From positions 1-39,990 of the forward strand of contig JAFAPY010000153.1 of NCBI GenBank assembly GCA_019246795.1: 39,990 bases of DNA, in the 5' to 3' direction. This document shows positions 10,430 to 18,408 of this stretch, one piece after another. Below the pieces are notes generated by a model. It did not search any database. It was not told the origin of the DNA and worked only from the letters and a program-made list of their open reading frames with translations. The DNA is from Streptosporangiaceae bacterium (GTDB taxonomy: Bacteria > Actinomycetota > Actinomycetes > Streptosporangiales > Streptosporangiaceae). Within the stretch, counting starts at the first letter, position 1; every line of letters begins with the position of its first letter. A program made the position numbers and the translations under genes.

Positions 10430-10465
10430 CCGTGGCGGCGGTTCCTGCGACGAAGGAGCGCGTGC

Positions 10466-12682
10466 GTGACGGGCTGGGATGAGGCCGCGTTTGACGCCTA
10501 CCTGCCCGCGGACATGGTCCTCGGCCGGGCCGACGTGGCGGTCGTCGTCGCCGACCGGCTCTGCAACATCCTCTACCTCAACCAGTACGCGGGGAGGCTG
10601 TTCCGCATACCCGGGGAATTCTCGCGGCTTGTCGGCTGCCCGGTGCTGTCACTCGGCCTGTTCGCGGCAGACAGCCTGGGCCGGCTGGAGGAGCTGGCCG
10701 GGCAGGTGCTGCGCGGCCGCTCCTGGGAGGGAACGTTCGAGAGCACGCGAGGTGACGGGTCGCACGGCCTGATCCGCGCCTTCGCGGTGCCGTTGCGCCA
10801 GGTGAGCGGGGAGATCGAAGGGATCGTGATCCTGGCGCGCCAGGCGGGAACGCGGGACGGCCAGGGGCAACGAGACCGGATCGCCCTGCTGGAGCGGGTC
10901 GGTGAGCGGCTGGCCGGCTCGCTGGAGATCGGCACCACGTTGAAGCACGTGGCGGAGATGCTGGTTCCCCAGTTCGCCGACCATTGCTTCATCGACCTGT
11001 TCACCGGGGATCAGCTGGTCCGGCGGGTGCAGCGGCACGCCAGTGACTGGGTGCCGCCGCCGGGAACCTGGGCGGCCACCGGGGAGCAGATCCACTATCC
11101 GGAGGGGCATTTCTGCCAGCAGGCGATCGCGCGGCTGGACACGATCACCGTCAGCGACCTGGAGAGCGCGGATTACCCGGCACCGACCGCGGAGAGCCTG
11201 GCGGCCGCGCGCGAGGCCGGGCTCACCTCGGTGGTCGCCGCGCCGCTGTGCGCCCGCGGCGAGCTGCTCGGCGTGATGAGCCTGGCCTTGTCCCGGCTGA
11301 CCGAACGCGACGACTACCGGTACGACACGCCGGAGCGTGACCTGATCGGCGCGATCGCCAGCAGGGTGGCGATCGCGATCGACAACGCGATGCTGTTCGA
11401 AACCGAGCGGAGGACCGCGCTCGCCTTCCAGAAGAGCCTGCTGCCGCAGGCGATCCCTGACCTGGACGGGCTGGAAGTCGCCTGCAGGTATGTGCCGGCC
11501 AAGCCGCTGGAGACCCAGGGCCAGGGCATTCAGACCCAGGTCGGCGGCGACTGGTACGACATCATCCCCCTGGCCGCCGGCCGCGTCGGCATCGTCATCG
11601 GCGACGTGGAGGGCAGGGGCGCCCGCGCCGCCGCCACCATGGGCCAGCTGCGCGCGGCGCTGCGCGCCTTCGCGCAGGACGAGAAGTCGCCGGCCGACAT
11701 CATGCGCAAGCTCGACGAATGGTGCCGGTCGCTGGCCGGCGGCGATGACAACGGGGTCCCGCTGCCCGGCGACCCGCCCACGTGCAGCTGCATCTACATG
11801 ATCTACGACGCATGGTCACGGCAGCTGACTCTCGCCGACGCGGGCCACGACCCGCCGCTGCTCATCAGCGACGGGAAGGTACGGCCGCTCGACGTCATGG
11901 ACAAGGGCGTGCTGCTCGGCGTGCGCGGCAAGGGCATCCAGGGGCTGCCCACGTACAAGGAGCAGACGCTCGTGCTGCCGGCGGGGGCCATCCTGGCGCT
12001 GTACACCGACGGGCTGACCGACCGGCGGACCCGGGCCGACGGCTCGGGCCACTATTCGGTAGCCGAGGCCGAGGAGATGCTGCAGCATGCGGTCGGCGCG
12101 GCAGCCGCCAGCGGCGACGCCGAGGCGGTGGCCACGGCAGCCGAGCACGCGGTACCCGGGGATATCGACGACGACATGGCGATCCTGGTGGTGAAGTCCT
12201 CGGCGTCGGAGCTCGCCTCGATCAGGCGCGTGTTTCCCGCCGAGCCGATCATGGTGTCCGAGGCCAGGCGGCTGGCGGCCCAGACGTTCCGGTCCTGGGG
12301 CATGGGCGCCGAGCAGACAGAACTCGCCTGTCTCCTGGTCTCCGAGGTGGTCACCAATGCGGTGCTGCACGCCTCGATCACGCCGAGCCCCGGCGCTGAG
12401 CTCGATCTCGATATCGAGCCGCTGCTCATGGCGCAGTCGGCTCCCGCCCGGGGAACCGCAAAGGAATTCGCGCTGCGGCTGCGGCGTGGTGCATCCGCGG
12501 TATGGGTAGAAGTGTTCGACCCGGACCTGCGGCTGCCCCGGATCCGCACCGCGGGCGAGACCGATGAGGGCGGGCGCGGCCTGTACCTGGTCGAGCAGCT
12601 GGCCACCCGGTGGGGATCCCGGCCTACCTCAGACGGAAAAGCCGTCTGGTTCGAGATGCCGCGCAGCGGCAGCTGGTCCTAA
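10466..12682 (+). CDS. PAS-GAF-SpoIIE phosphatase-HATPase regulator
   Basis: This 738-residue cytoplasmic protein has four parts: a PAS-like domain (about 15-125, with ILYLNQYAGRLFRIPGE), a GAF domain (about 145-315), a PP2C-type SpoIIE phosphatase (about 320-580) and a C-terminal GHKL ATPase of the anti-sigma kinase type (about 595-735). Phosphatase metal ligands are in VGGDWYD, GDVEGRGARAAATMG, LADAGHDPPLL, LYTDGLTDRR and DIDDDMAIL. The ATPase N-box is CLLVSEVVTNAVLHA and the G-box EGGRGLYLVEQLA. Such proteins switch anti-sigma antagonists by opposing phosphatase and kinase activities. Eight to ten extra residues (KPLETQGQGIQTQ) precede VGGDW. GTG start, with AAGGAG seven bases upstream. 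No anti-sigma antagonist is adjacent, so its partner is elsewhere. Confidence 0.92.
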   Translation: MTGWDEAAFDAYLPADMVLGRADVAVVVADRLCNILYLNQYAGRLFRIPGEFSRLVGCPVLSLGLFAADSLGRLEELAGQVLRGRSWEGTFESTRGDGSHGLIRAFAVPLRQVSGEIEGIVILARQAGTRDGQGQRDRIALLERVGERLAGSLEIGTTLKHVAEMLVPQFADHCFIDLFTGDQLVRRVQRHASDWVPPPGTWAATGEQIHYPEGHFCQQAIARLDTITVSDLESADYPAPTAESLAAAREAGLTSVVAAPLCARGELLGVMSLALSRLTERDDYRYDTPERDLIGAIASRVAIAIDNAMLFETERRTALAFQKSLLPQAIPDLDGLEVACRYVPAKPLETQGQGIQTQVGGDWYDIIPLAAGRVGIVIGDVEGRGARAAATMGQLRAALRAFAQDEKSPADIMRKLDEWCRSLAGGDDNGVPLPGDPPTCSCIYMIYDAWSRQLTLADAGHDPPLLISDGKVRPLDVMDKGVLLGVRGKGIQGLPTYKEQTLVLPAGAILALYTDGLTDRRTRADGSGHYSVAEAEEMLQHAVGAAAASGDAEAVATAAEHAVPGDIDDDMAILVVKSSASELASIRRVFPAEPIMVSEARRLAAQTFRSWGMGAEQTELACLLVSEVVTNAVLHASITPSPGAELDLDIEPLLMAQSAPARGTAKEFALRLRRGASAVWVEVFDPDLRLPRIRTAGETDEGGRGLYLVEQLATRWGSRPTSDGKAVWFEMPRSGSWS

Positions 12683-12718
12683 TCAGGGACAGTTGGCGTT
12701 GCTGCGTGAATTGACGGG

Positions 12719-12732
12719 ATACCCGCGGGTAT
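12719..12732. promoter_or_regulatory. 14-bp palindrome, candidate operator
   Basis: ATACCCGCGGGTAT is a perfect palindrome in the 135-bp gap upstream of the methyltransferase gene. It follows TTGACG (12711-12716), a good -35, and overlaps a TATGTT candidate -10, although that pair would be only 13 bp apart. A small stem (CGGGCA-AC-TGCCCG) lies just downstream. Confidence 0.4.
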
Positions 12733-12817
12733 GTTGGGGCTTTCGGGCAACTGCCCGGCGCACCGCTGTCGGCATCCGCGGACGGCACCCGCACGGCCTG
12801 GATAAGGGGCAAAGCGC

Positions 12818-13369
12818 ATGACATGGTTGGACCGGCTATTGCAGCGGTGGCGGACCCGGGTCGCGCTCCGCGAGCTGCCGCCTGGTGCCCGCGTCCTTGA
12901 CATCGGCACCCATGACGGCACGCTGTTCCGGCTGGCGGGTGCGCGCGGAGTCGGCATCGATCCGGAACTAGTCGAGACGGCAGCGGTCCCGGGAGTGACG
13001 CTGGTCCGGGGACTGTTCCCTGCCGACCTGCCCGCGCTGCCCGGAAGTTCCTTCGACGCGGCCACCGCGCTCGCAGTCGTTGAGCACGTCCCCGCCGAGG
13101 AGCTGGCGGGATGGGCGAAGGCGCTTGCCGAGCTGATCGCTCCCCGCGGGGTGCTGGTCATCACCGTGCCTGCGCCGACGGTCGACACCATTCTGCACGT
13201 GCTGATGCGGCTGCACCTGGTCGCAGGGATGGAGGTCCATCAGCATCACGGGTTCGAGCCGAGCGAGCTTGACACGATTTTCGCCTCGCCGCTGTGGCGG
13301 CGTGCCAAGCATCGCACCTTCCAGCTGGGCCTGAACCATCTCTACGTTTTCGAGCGCGTGCCGGACTGA
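12818..13369 (+). CDS. class I SAM-dependent methyltransferase
   Basis: The 183-residue protein has the SAM-binding motif I in ARVLDIGTHDGTLFRL (residues 25-39), an acidic motif II in GVGIDPELVE, and post-motif regions AATALAVVEHVPAEEL and LIAPRGVLVITVPAP. This is the methyltransferase type 11/12 fold. The His-rich segment GMEVHQHHGFEPSEL near residue 140 resembles small actinobacterial methyltransferases of unknown substrate. The start ATG follows AAGGGG. Its stop codon lies one base before dispersed repeat copy B. The substrate cannot be told from sequence. Confidence 0.8.
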   Translation: MTWLDRLLQRWRTRVALRELPPGARVLDIGTHDGTLFRLAGARGVGIDPELVETAAVPGVTLVRGLFPADLPALPGSSFDAATALAVVEHVPAEELAGWAKALAELIAPRGVLVITVPAPTVDTILHVLMRLHLVAGMEVHQHHGFEPSELDTIFASPLWRRAKHRTFQLGLNHLYVFERVPD

Positions 13370-13370
13370 C

Positions 13371-13413
13371 CTCAGTGCCGACCGGAGCGCGCGCCGCCGC
13401 GCGTCGGGCTCAG
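13371..13413 (+). repeat. GC-rich dispersed repeat, copy B
   Basis: The copy begins CTCAGTGCCGACCGGAGCGC and ends GCGCGTCGGGCTCAG, with about eight extra bases in the middle compared with the other copies. The arms CCGAC and GTCGG plus GCGCG and CGCGC can fold into a bulged hairpin. It starts one base after the methyltransferase stop, and its terminal CTCAG provides the TGA stop (minus strand) of the small membrane protein gene. A role as a shared terminator is plausible. Confidence 0.75.
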
Positions 13414-13586
13414 TGGCCGTGATGGGCGGTCCATAGCAGCAGCACCACGACGACGAAGATGACGGCGGCGGCGATAGCCCGCTGCCTGCCGTTGCCGTTC
13501 AGCCTTACGGTTATCCTGCCGCGGACGCGCGTCCACCCGAACCAGGCAAGCAGGACCAGGAACGCCAGCAAGATGAGCCCGGTCAT
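13410..13586 (-). CDS. small two-helix membrane protein (58 residues)
   Basis: The frame encodes 58 residues: an N-terminal helix (MTGLILLAFLVLLAWFGW), a basic loop (TRVRGRITVRLNGNGRQR), a second helix (AIAAAVIFVVVVLLLW) and the His-rich end TAHHGH. It has a perfect AGGAGG ribosome-binding site six bases before the ATG, and its stop falls at the end of repeat copy B. I do not recognise the family. The two-helix hairpin with a positive loop suggests a cytoplasmic loop and outward termini. Its start lies about 160 bp from the divergent thiolase start. Confidence 0.72.
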   Translation of the reverse strand: MTGLILLAFLVLLAWFGWTRVRGRITVRLNGNGRQRAIAAAVIFVVVVLLLWTAHHGH

Positions 13587-13592
13587 GTGCCG

Positions 13593-13598
13593 CCTCCT
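13593..13598 (-). promoter_or_regulatory. ribosome-binding site of the 58-residue protein
   Basis: AGGAGG on the minus strand, six bases before the ATG at 13586. It is the main evidence that this short frame is translated. Confidence 0.75.
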
Positions 13599-13636
13599 GG
13601 AACCCGGTGGTGCGCACCCGCATCGAGGCTACGGCA

Positions 13637-13667
13637 TTGCGTGCCGCGATGCGACGCGAGGTACGGT
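13637..13667 (+). promoter_or_regulatory. candidate thiolase promoter
   Basis: TTGCGT (13637-13642) and TACGGT (13662-13667) are separated by 19 bp, about 80 bp upstream of the thiolase start. The match is moderate and the spacing slightly long. Confidence 0.35.
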
Positions 13668-13748
13668 GAGGGCAGCACTACGGCGAGCCAGGCCGCCGGT
13701 ACCGCATGTGCCGCGGCGGGACCGGCCGCCCGGCACCCGGAGGCCACG

Positions 13749-14894
13749 ATGGCGGATGCATTCATAGCCGGCGCGGTCCGCACCGCGATGGGCAGGCGGA
13801 ACGGTGCCCTGGCCGGGGTGCACCCGGTCGGCCTGGCGGCACACGCGCTGCGCGCGCTGGTGGACCGCACCGGAGTGGACCCGTCTGCCGTGGATGACGT
13901 GATCATGGGCTGCGTCTCGCAGATCGGCCCGCAGACATTCGACATCGCCAGGAACGCCTGGCTGTCCGCGGGGCTGCCGGAAAGCGTGCCCGGCGTCACC
14001 ATCGACCGGCAGTGCGGCTCTTCCCAGCAGGCCGTTCATTTCGCCGCCCAGGCCGTGCTTTCCGGTACTCAGGACCTGGTGGTGGCGGCCGGGGTGGAAC
14101 ACATGAGCGTGGTGACCATGGGTTCGACCCTGACCCTGGCCGCGCAGGCGGGCATGCCGGCGCCATGGGGCAGCGGCTGGCTGGAACGGTACGGCGACCA
14201 GGAGATCTCGCAGTTCCGCGGCGCCCAGCTGATCTGCGAGCACTGGGGATACAAGCGAAGCCAGCTCGAGGAGTTCGCGCTGGAAAGCCACCAGCGGGCG
14301 GTGCGCGCCATCGACGAGGGACGCTTCGACAGCCAGGTAGCGCCGCTGGCCGGCCTGAGCCGGGACGAAGGCCCGCGCCGGGACACCACGCTGGAGAAGA
14401 TGGCGGCGCTTGCACCGCTGCGCGACGGCTGGGAGATCACCGCCGCGGTCTCCTCCCAGATCTCCGACGGCGCGGGAGCGCTGCTGGTCGCGTCCGGGGC
14501 GGCGCTGGACCGCTTCGGCCTGGTCCCGCGGGCGCGGGTGCGCGCCCTCGCCGTGACCGGGTCGGACCCGGTGCTGATGCTGACCGGCCCGATCCATGCG
14601 ACCGCGAAAGTGCTCGCCAGGGCCGGGCTGGCGGTGGCGGACATCGACGTGTTCGAGGTCAACGAGGCGTTCGCGCCGGTGCCGCTGGTGTGGGCGGAGG
14701 AGACCGGGGCGCCGCTAGAGCGGGCCAACCCCAACGGGGGGGCCATCGCGCTCGGCCATCCGCTCGGCGCGACCGGGGCGATTCTCATGACGAAGCTGGT
14801 CCATGAACTGGAGCGGACCGGCGGCCGGTTCGGCCTGCAGACCATGTGCGAGGGCGGCGGCCAGGCCAACGCCATGATCGTCGAGCGGGTCTGA
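13749..14894 (+). CDS. thiolase (acetyl-CoA acyltransferase family)
   Basis: The protein has 381 residues, the usual thiolase length. Thiolases cleave 3-ketoacyl-CoA with CoA, or condense acetyl-CoA units. The nucleophile is Cys89 in DRQCGSSQQAVHFAAQ, the catalytic His lies in NPNGGAIALGHPLGATGA, and the second catalytic Cys in TMCEGGGQANAMIVERV. VFEVNEAFAPVPL is the Asn-Glu-Ala motif. The CGSSQQA form is typical of actinobacterial degradative thiolases, including some steroid-pathway ones, rather than biosynthetic PhaA. The ATG at 13749 follows GGAGG by about five bases; the upstream open frame lacks thiolase sequence. It stands alone but shares the neighbourhood with a 3-hydroxyacyl-CoA-type dehydrogenase at 18.5 kb. 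Confidence 0.92.
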   Translation: MADAFIAGAVRTAMGRRNGALAGVHPVGLAAHALRALVDRTGVDPSAVDDVIMGCVSQIGPQTFDIARNAWLSAGLPESVPGVTIDRQCGSSQQAVHFAAQAVLSGTQDLVVAAGVEHMSVVTMGSTLTLAAQAGMPAPWGSGWLERYGDQEISQFRGAQLICEHWGYKRSQLEEFALESHQRAVRAIDEGRFDSQVAPLAGLSRDEGPRRDTTLEKMAALAPLRDGWEITAAVSSQISDGAGALLVASGAALDRFGLVPRARVRALAVTGSDPVLMLTGPIHATAKVLARAGLAVADIDVFEVNEAFAPVPLVWAEETGAPLERANPNGGAIALGHPLGATGAILMTKLVHELERTGGRFGLQTMCEGGGQANAMIVERV

Positions 14895-14896
14895 TT

Positions 14897-14918
14897 CCTG
14901 CCGGGCTGCGGAGGCAGG
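14897..14918. terminator. weak hairpin between thiolase gene and argS
   Basis: CCTGCC and GGCAGG form a 6-bp stem with a ten-base loop in the 35-bp gap between these convergent genes. It is short and lacks a T-run. Confidence 0.3.
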
Positions 14919-14929
14919 TCGGCGTCCGG

Positions 14930-16672
14930 TTACATCCGCTCCGGAACGGGCACGCCGAGCAGCCCGAGGCCGGCGGTGAGCACCCTCAGGGTGAGCGCGC
15001 ACAGCGCGAGCCTGGCCTCGCGCAGCGACGCCGGCTCCGCCCGCAGCACCGGGCACTCCTCGTAGAACGTGGTGAACAGGCTCGCCACGTCGAACAGGTA
15101 CCCGCACAGCCGGTGCGGCTCCGCGGTCTCGGCGACCTGGCTGACGGCGGCGCCGAAGGCGAGCAGTTTCAGCGCCAGCGCGCGCTCGGCGGCGGCGGTG
15201 ACGGCGGTCGCCGGGCTGACGCCGCGTTCGTCCAGCCCGGCCTTCCTGAAGATGGAGCGGATCCGTGCGGTCGCGTACTGCAGGTACGGTCCGGTGTTGC
15301 CGCGGAAGGTGATCATCCGGTCCCAGTCGAAGACATAAGCGCTGTCTCTGGCCGTGGACAGGTCGGCGTACTTGATCGCGCCGATGCCGACGTCCTCGGC
15401 GATCGCGTCGAGCTCGCCCGGATCGGCTTCGCTGCTCGCGCCGAGCTCGTCCAGGATGCCGCGAGCCCGTTCGATTCCCTCGCTCAGCAGGCTGGACAGC
15501 GGGACTGCCTCGCCTTCCCTGGTCCGCAGCCTGGTCCCGTCGGTGCCGAGCACCATGCCGATCTGGTCGTGTTCGAACACGATCCCGGGCGGGATCCAGC
15601 CGGCCTCGCGGGAGACCGCGAAGATCATCGCAAGGTGCAGCGCCTGGTCCGAGCCGACCACGTAGATCGCCCGGTCGCAGTTCAGCTTGTCCACCCGGTA
15701 CCGCACCGTTGCCAGGTCGGTGCTGGAGTAGTTGTAGCCGCGGTCGCTCTTGCGGACGATGACGGGCAGCGGCCTGCCGTCCCGCCCGGTGAAGCCGGGC
15801 GGGAACACGCACAGTGCGCCGTCGCTGATGACCGCCAGTCCCTTCGCCTCCAGGTCGGCGACGACGCCGGGCAGCATGTCGTTGTAGAAGCTCTCGCCGC
15901 GGACGTCGTCGTCGGTCAGCGTCACCCGCAGCGTCGCGTAGGTCCGGCGCAGGTACTCCCGGGACATGCCCATCAGCTGTGTCCACAGCCGCAGCGTGGC
16001 CGGGTCGCCGCCCTGCAGTTTGACGACGCGCTCGCGGGATCGCGCGGCAAACGCCGGCTCGGAATCGAACGCGCGCCTGGCCGCCTGGTAGAACGCGTTC
16101 GGGTCGGTGCGCAGCAGCGCTGCCTCGGCCGAGTTCTCGCCGACGTCGAGCAGGTGCTCGATGAGCATGCCGAACTGGGTGCCCCAGTCGCCGACGTGGT
16201 TGTCCCGGACCACATGGTGGCCGACGGCCTCCAGCGCCCGCGCGATAGCGTCGCCGACGATGGTGGAGCGCAGGTGCCCGACGTGCATCTCCTTGGCTAT
16301 GTTCGGCGAGGAGTACTCCGCCACCACGGTCTGCGGGTGCTCCGCGGGGACGATGCCGAGCCGGTCATCGCGGAGCAGGCCGGCGGCCTGGCCGGCGATC
16401 CAGTCGTCGCGCAGCGTGAAGTTGATGAAGCCGGGGCCGCTGACGGACGGTTCGGAGCTGATGTCGGCCACGTCCAGGGCGGCGATCAGCTCGGCGGCGA
16501 TGTCCCGCGGCGCACGGCCGAGCCTCTTGGCGAGCGGGAGCGCCGCATTGGCCTGGAAATCGGCGAACGCGGAGGACCGGATCAGCGGGTCGGCGTCAGC
16601 GAGCCCGGAGCCGAACGACGCCACGATGGCACCGCGCACCCGGTCGCGGAGCACCTGCTGCGGATCGGCCAT
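14930..16672 (-). CDS. argS: arginyl-tRNA synthetase
   Basis: This 580-residue class I synthetase charges tRNA-Arg. It has the N-terminal Add-1 domain (DRVRGAIVASFGSGLADADPLI), the HIGH-type motif in EYSSPNIAKEMHVGHLRSTIVGDA near residue 120, RVDKLNCDRAIYVVGSDQALHLAM, and the DALR anticodon-binding domain ending LLGVPVPERM. The region corresponding to KMSK reads GTDGTRLRTREG; lack of a canonical KMSK is normal for many bacterial ArgRS. The start ATG at 16672 is chosen because TAGGCT lies exactly seven bases upstream, predicting a leaderless mRNA. In-frame sequence further upstream is not homologous. It is convergent with the thiolase gene, and its start lies about 70 bp from the end of the DHA2 exporter gene on the same strand. 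Confidence 0.96.
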   Translation of the reverse strand: MADPQQVLRDRVRGAIVASFGSGLADADPLIRSSAFADFQANAALPLAKRLGRAPRDIAAELIAALDVADISSEPSVSGPGFINFTLRDDWIAGQAAGLLRDDRLGIVPAEHPQTVVAEYSSPNIAKEMHVGHLRSTIVGDAIARALEAVGHHVVRDNHVGDWGTQFGMLIEHLLDVGENSAEAALLRTDPNAFYQAARRAFDSEPAFAARSRERVVKLQGGDPATLRLWTQLMGMSREYLRRTYATLRVTLTDDDVRGESFYNDMLPGVVADLEAKGLAVISDGALCVFPPGFTGRDGRPLPVIVRKSDRGYNYSSTDLATVRYRVDKLNCDRAIYVVGSDQALHLAMIFAVSREAGWIPPGIVFEHDQIGMVLGTDGTRLRTREGEAVPLSSLLSEGIERARGILDELGASSEADPGELDAIAEDVGIGAIKYADLSTARDSAYVFDWDRMITFRGNTGPYLQYATARIRSIFRKAGLDERGVSPATAVTAAAERALALKLLAFGAAVSQVAETAEPHRLCGYLFDVASLFTTFYEECPVLRAEPASLREARLALCALTLRVLTAGLGLLGVPVPERM

Positions 16673-16679
16673 GGTCTTA

Positions 16680-16685
16680 AGCCTA
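16680..16685 (-). promoter_or_regulatory. -10 element for leaderless argS mRNA
   Basis: TAGGCT, then TAAGACC (seven bases), then ATG. No Shine-Dalgarno-like sequence is present. The metG promoter has the same hexamer at the same spacing. No strong -35 is visible. Confidence 0.65.
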
Positions 16686-16741
16686 TCGGCACCCCGTCCT
16701 ACGGCCTGGCCGGTCTCCACCCAGGCGCGCAAGCGGACGGG

Positions 16742-18373
16742 TCAAGCGGGCGTGGCGGTTTCGGTCTTGGCGGCCTCGGCCGGCTCGGGTGCACGTTTGC
16801 CCTGCTTGATCGCCAGGCAGCTCAGCGCGCCGACACCAAGGAGGATGATCGGCAACAGCATCGTCTGCCGCATGGCGGTGACGTAGCCGAAGGTGAACAC
16901 CTCGTGGCCGATGCGGGCGATCTCCGCCGCGATCTGCGCTGGCAGGCCCGGGCCCAGGCGGGTGCTGCCGCCGGACTGGCCGGCCCCGACCTGGATGCCG
17001 TTCTTGGCGGAGTTGCCGATCCCGGCCACGAACCGGCTGCGTACCTGCGGCGGCAGCGCGGCCGAGCGGGTGCTGGCTTGGGCCGCCATCGCGGAGACGA
17101 GCCTGTTCTGCAGCAGGGCACCGACGGCGGCGGTGCCGATGACCAGGCCGACCTGCCGTACGGTGTTCAGCACCCCGGATGCCGCACCGGCCAGGCGCGG
17201 GTCGACGTTGCGCATGGCCACCGTGACCAACGGGGCAAAGATGCAGCCCATGCCGAGCCCGGCCACGATCAGCGGGGCCATGAAGACGGGCCATGACGAG
17301 TCCGGGTGAGCGACGAGCGCAATCCAGCCCATCCCGACGCCGAAGAGGATCAGCCCGGACATGAGGATGAACTTGCCGCCGATCTTGTCGGTCATCCGGC
17401 CCGCCACGGGGGCGACGAACATCGACACCAGGGAGGCAGGCGCCATCGTGAGCCCGGCCTTCAGCGCCGAGAACCCCAAGACGGACTGCAGGTAGATGGT
17501 CAGCGGGATGAAGATCCCCATCATCCCGACGGCGAGCACCCCGGACACCCAGTTCACCACCGAGTAATTCCGGTCCCGGAACAGCGCGAACGGTACCAGC
17601 GGCTCCTTGTCCTGAGTGAGCCGCTGGACCAGCAAGAAGACCAGCAGCAGCACCACGCCCAGGCCGAGGACCAGCGGGATGGATATGAACCCGGTGATCG
17701 TGCCCCAGTTGTATCTCTGCCCCTCGACCAGGCCGTAGCAGATCGCCACCAGCGCCGCGCTGGCCAGCAGCACCCCGGGGATGTCGATCCGGTGACGCCG
17801 GCCGATCCGCACATCGGGGATGATCGCCGGGGTGACCAGCAGCACGACCAGGCCGATGGGCAGGTTCACGAAGAAGATCCACCGCCAGTCGAAGACCGTC
17901 ACCAGCAGCCCGCCCAGGGTGGGCCCGGCGATCGTGGCCACCCCGGCCACCGCCCCCCACACCCCGAACGCCGCCCCGCGCCGCTCGGGCGGGAACGTGT
18001 TGGTGATGATCGCCAGCGTCTGCGGCATCAGCATGGCCGCGCCCAGCCCCTGCAGCGCGCGAAAGCCGATGAGCCAGCCGGGGCTCGGCGCCAGCCCGCA
18101 CGCGGCCGAGGCCGCGGTGAACACTGCGATACCGCTCATGAACATGATCCGCGGCCCGATCAGGTCACCCAGCCGGCCCGCGGTGATGACCAGCACGGCC
18201 AGCACCAGGGCATAGGCGTTGATCACCCAGAGCACGTCATCCAGCGAGGCGTGCAGCCTGGTGATCAGGTTCGGGATCGCGATGTTGACAATCGTCAAAT
18301 CCAGCAGGGTCATGAAGAACCCGAGCGAGACGACCAGCAACACCGCCCACGGGTTCCCGCGTAGCTTGGTCAT
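16742..18373 (-). CDS. DHA2-family (EmrB/QacA) drug:H+ antiporter
   Basis: The protein has 543 residues with 14 predicted membrane helices, starting WAVLLVVSLGFFMTLLDLTIVNIAIPNL, whose Asp and Asn positions are typical of motif D1. Motif A is GRLGDLIGPRIMFMSG and motif C lies in GVATIAGPTLGGLLVTVFDWRWIFFVNLPIG. The second half contains VNWVSGVLAVGMMGIFIPLTIYLQSVLG. A large non-hydrophobic loop (about 430-500) precedes the last helix, and the tail EPAEAAKTETATPA is polar. Such pumps export hydrophobic or cationic compounds with proton exchange. The promoter is leaderless-type, with an A/T-rich palindrome overlapping its -35 region, so repression by a MarR- or TetR-like protein is expected. It is divergent from the dehydrogenase gene. 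Confidence 0.92.
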   Translation of the reverse strand: MTKLRGNPWAVLLVVSLGFFMTLLDLTIVNIAIPNLITRLHASLDDVLWVINAYALVLAVLVITAGRLGDLIGPRIMFMSGIAVFTAASAACGLAPSPGWLIGFRALQGLGAAMLMPQTLAIITNTFPPERRGAAFGVWGAVAGVATIAGPTLGGLLVTVFDWRWIFFVNLPIGLVVLLVTPAIIPDVRIGRRHRIDIPGVLLASAALVAICYGLVEGQRYNWGTITGFISIPLVLGLGVVLLLVFLLVQRLTQDKEPLVPFALFRDRNYSVVNWVSGVLAVGMMGIFIPLTIYLQSVLGFSALKAGLTMAPASLVSMFVAPVAGRMTDKIGGKFILMSGLILFGVGMGWIALVAHPDSSWPVFMAPLIVAGLGMGCIFAPLVTVAMRNVDPRLAGAASGVLNTVRQVGLVIGTAAVGALLQNRLVSAMAAQASTRSAALPPQVRSRFVAGIGNSAKNGIQVGAGQSGGSTRLGPGLPAQIAAEIARIGHEVFTFGYVTAMRQTMLLPIILLGVGALSCLAIKQGKRAPEPAEAAKTETATPA

Positions 18374-18380
18374 GTCTGCG

Positions 18381-18386
18381 ACCCTA
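18381..18386 (-). promoter_or_regulatory. -10 element for leaderless exporter mRNA
   Basis: TAGGGT is followed by CGCAGAC (seven bases) and the ATG at 18373. TTGTTT on the minus strand at 18406-18411 could be a -35, with a 19-bp spacer. Confidence 0.55.
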
Positions 18387-18408
18387 ACTCACCGGCGCGG
18401 AAAAAAAA

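Noticed and set aside
15500-15560. Missing KMSK Lys in ArgRS as a defect
   Set aside because: Many bacterial ArgRS lack canonical KMSK in this region, and the rest of the enzyme is complete.
14846-17296. Plus-strand open frame of 816 codons opposite argS and the exporter
   Set aside because: argS and the DHA2 exporter on the other strand account for this DNA; the plus frame has no family features.
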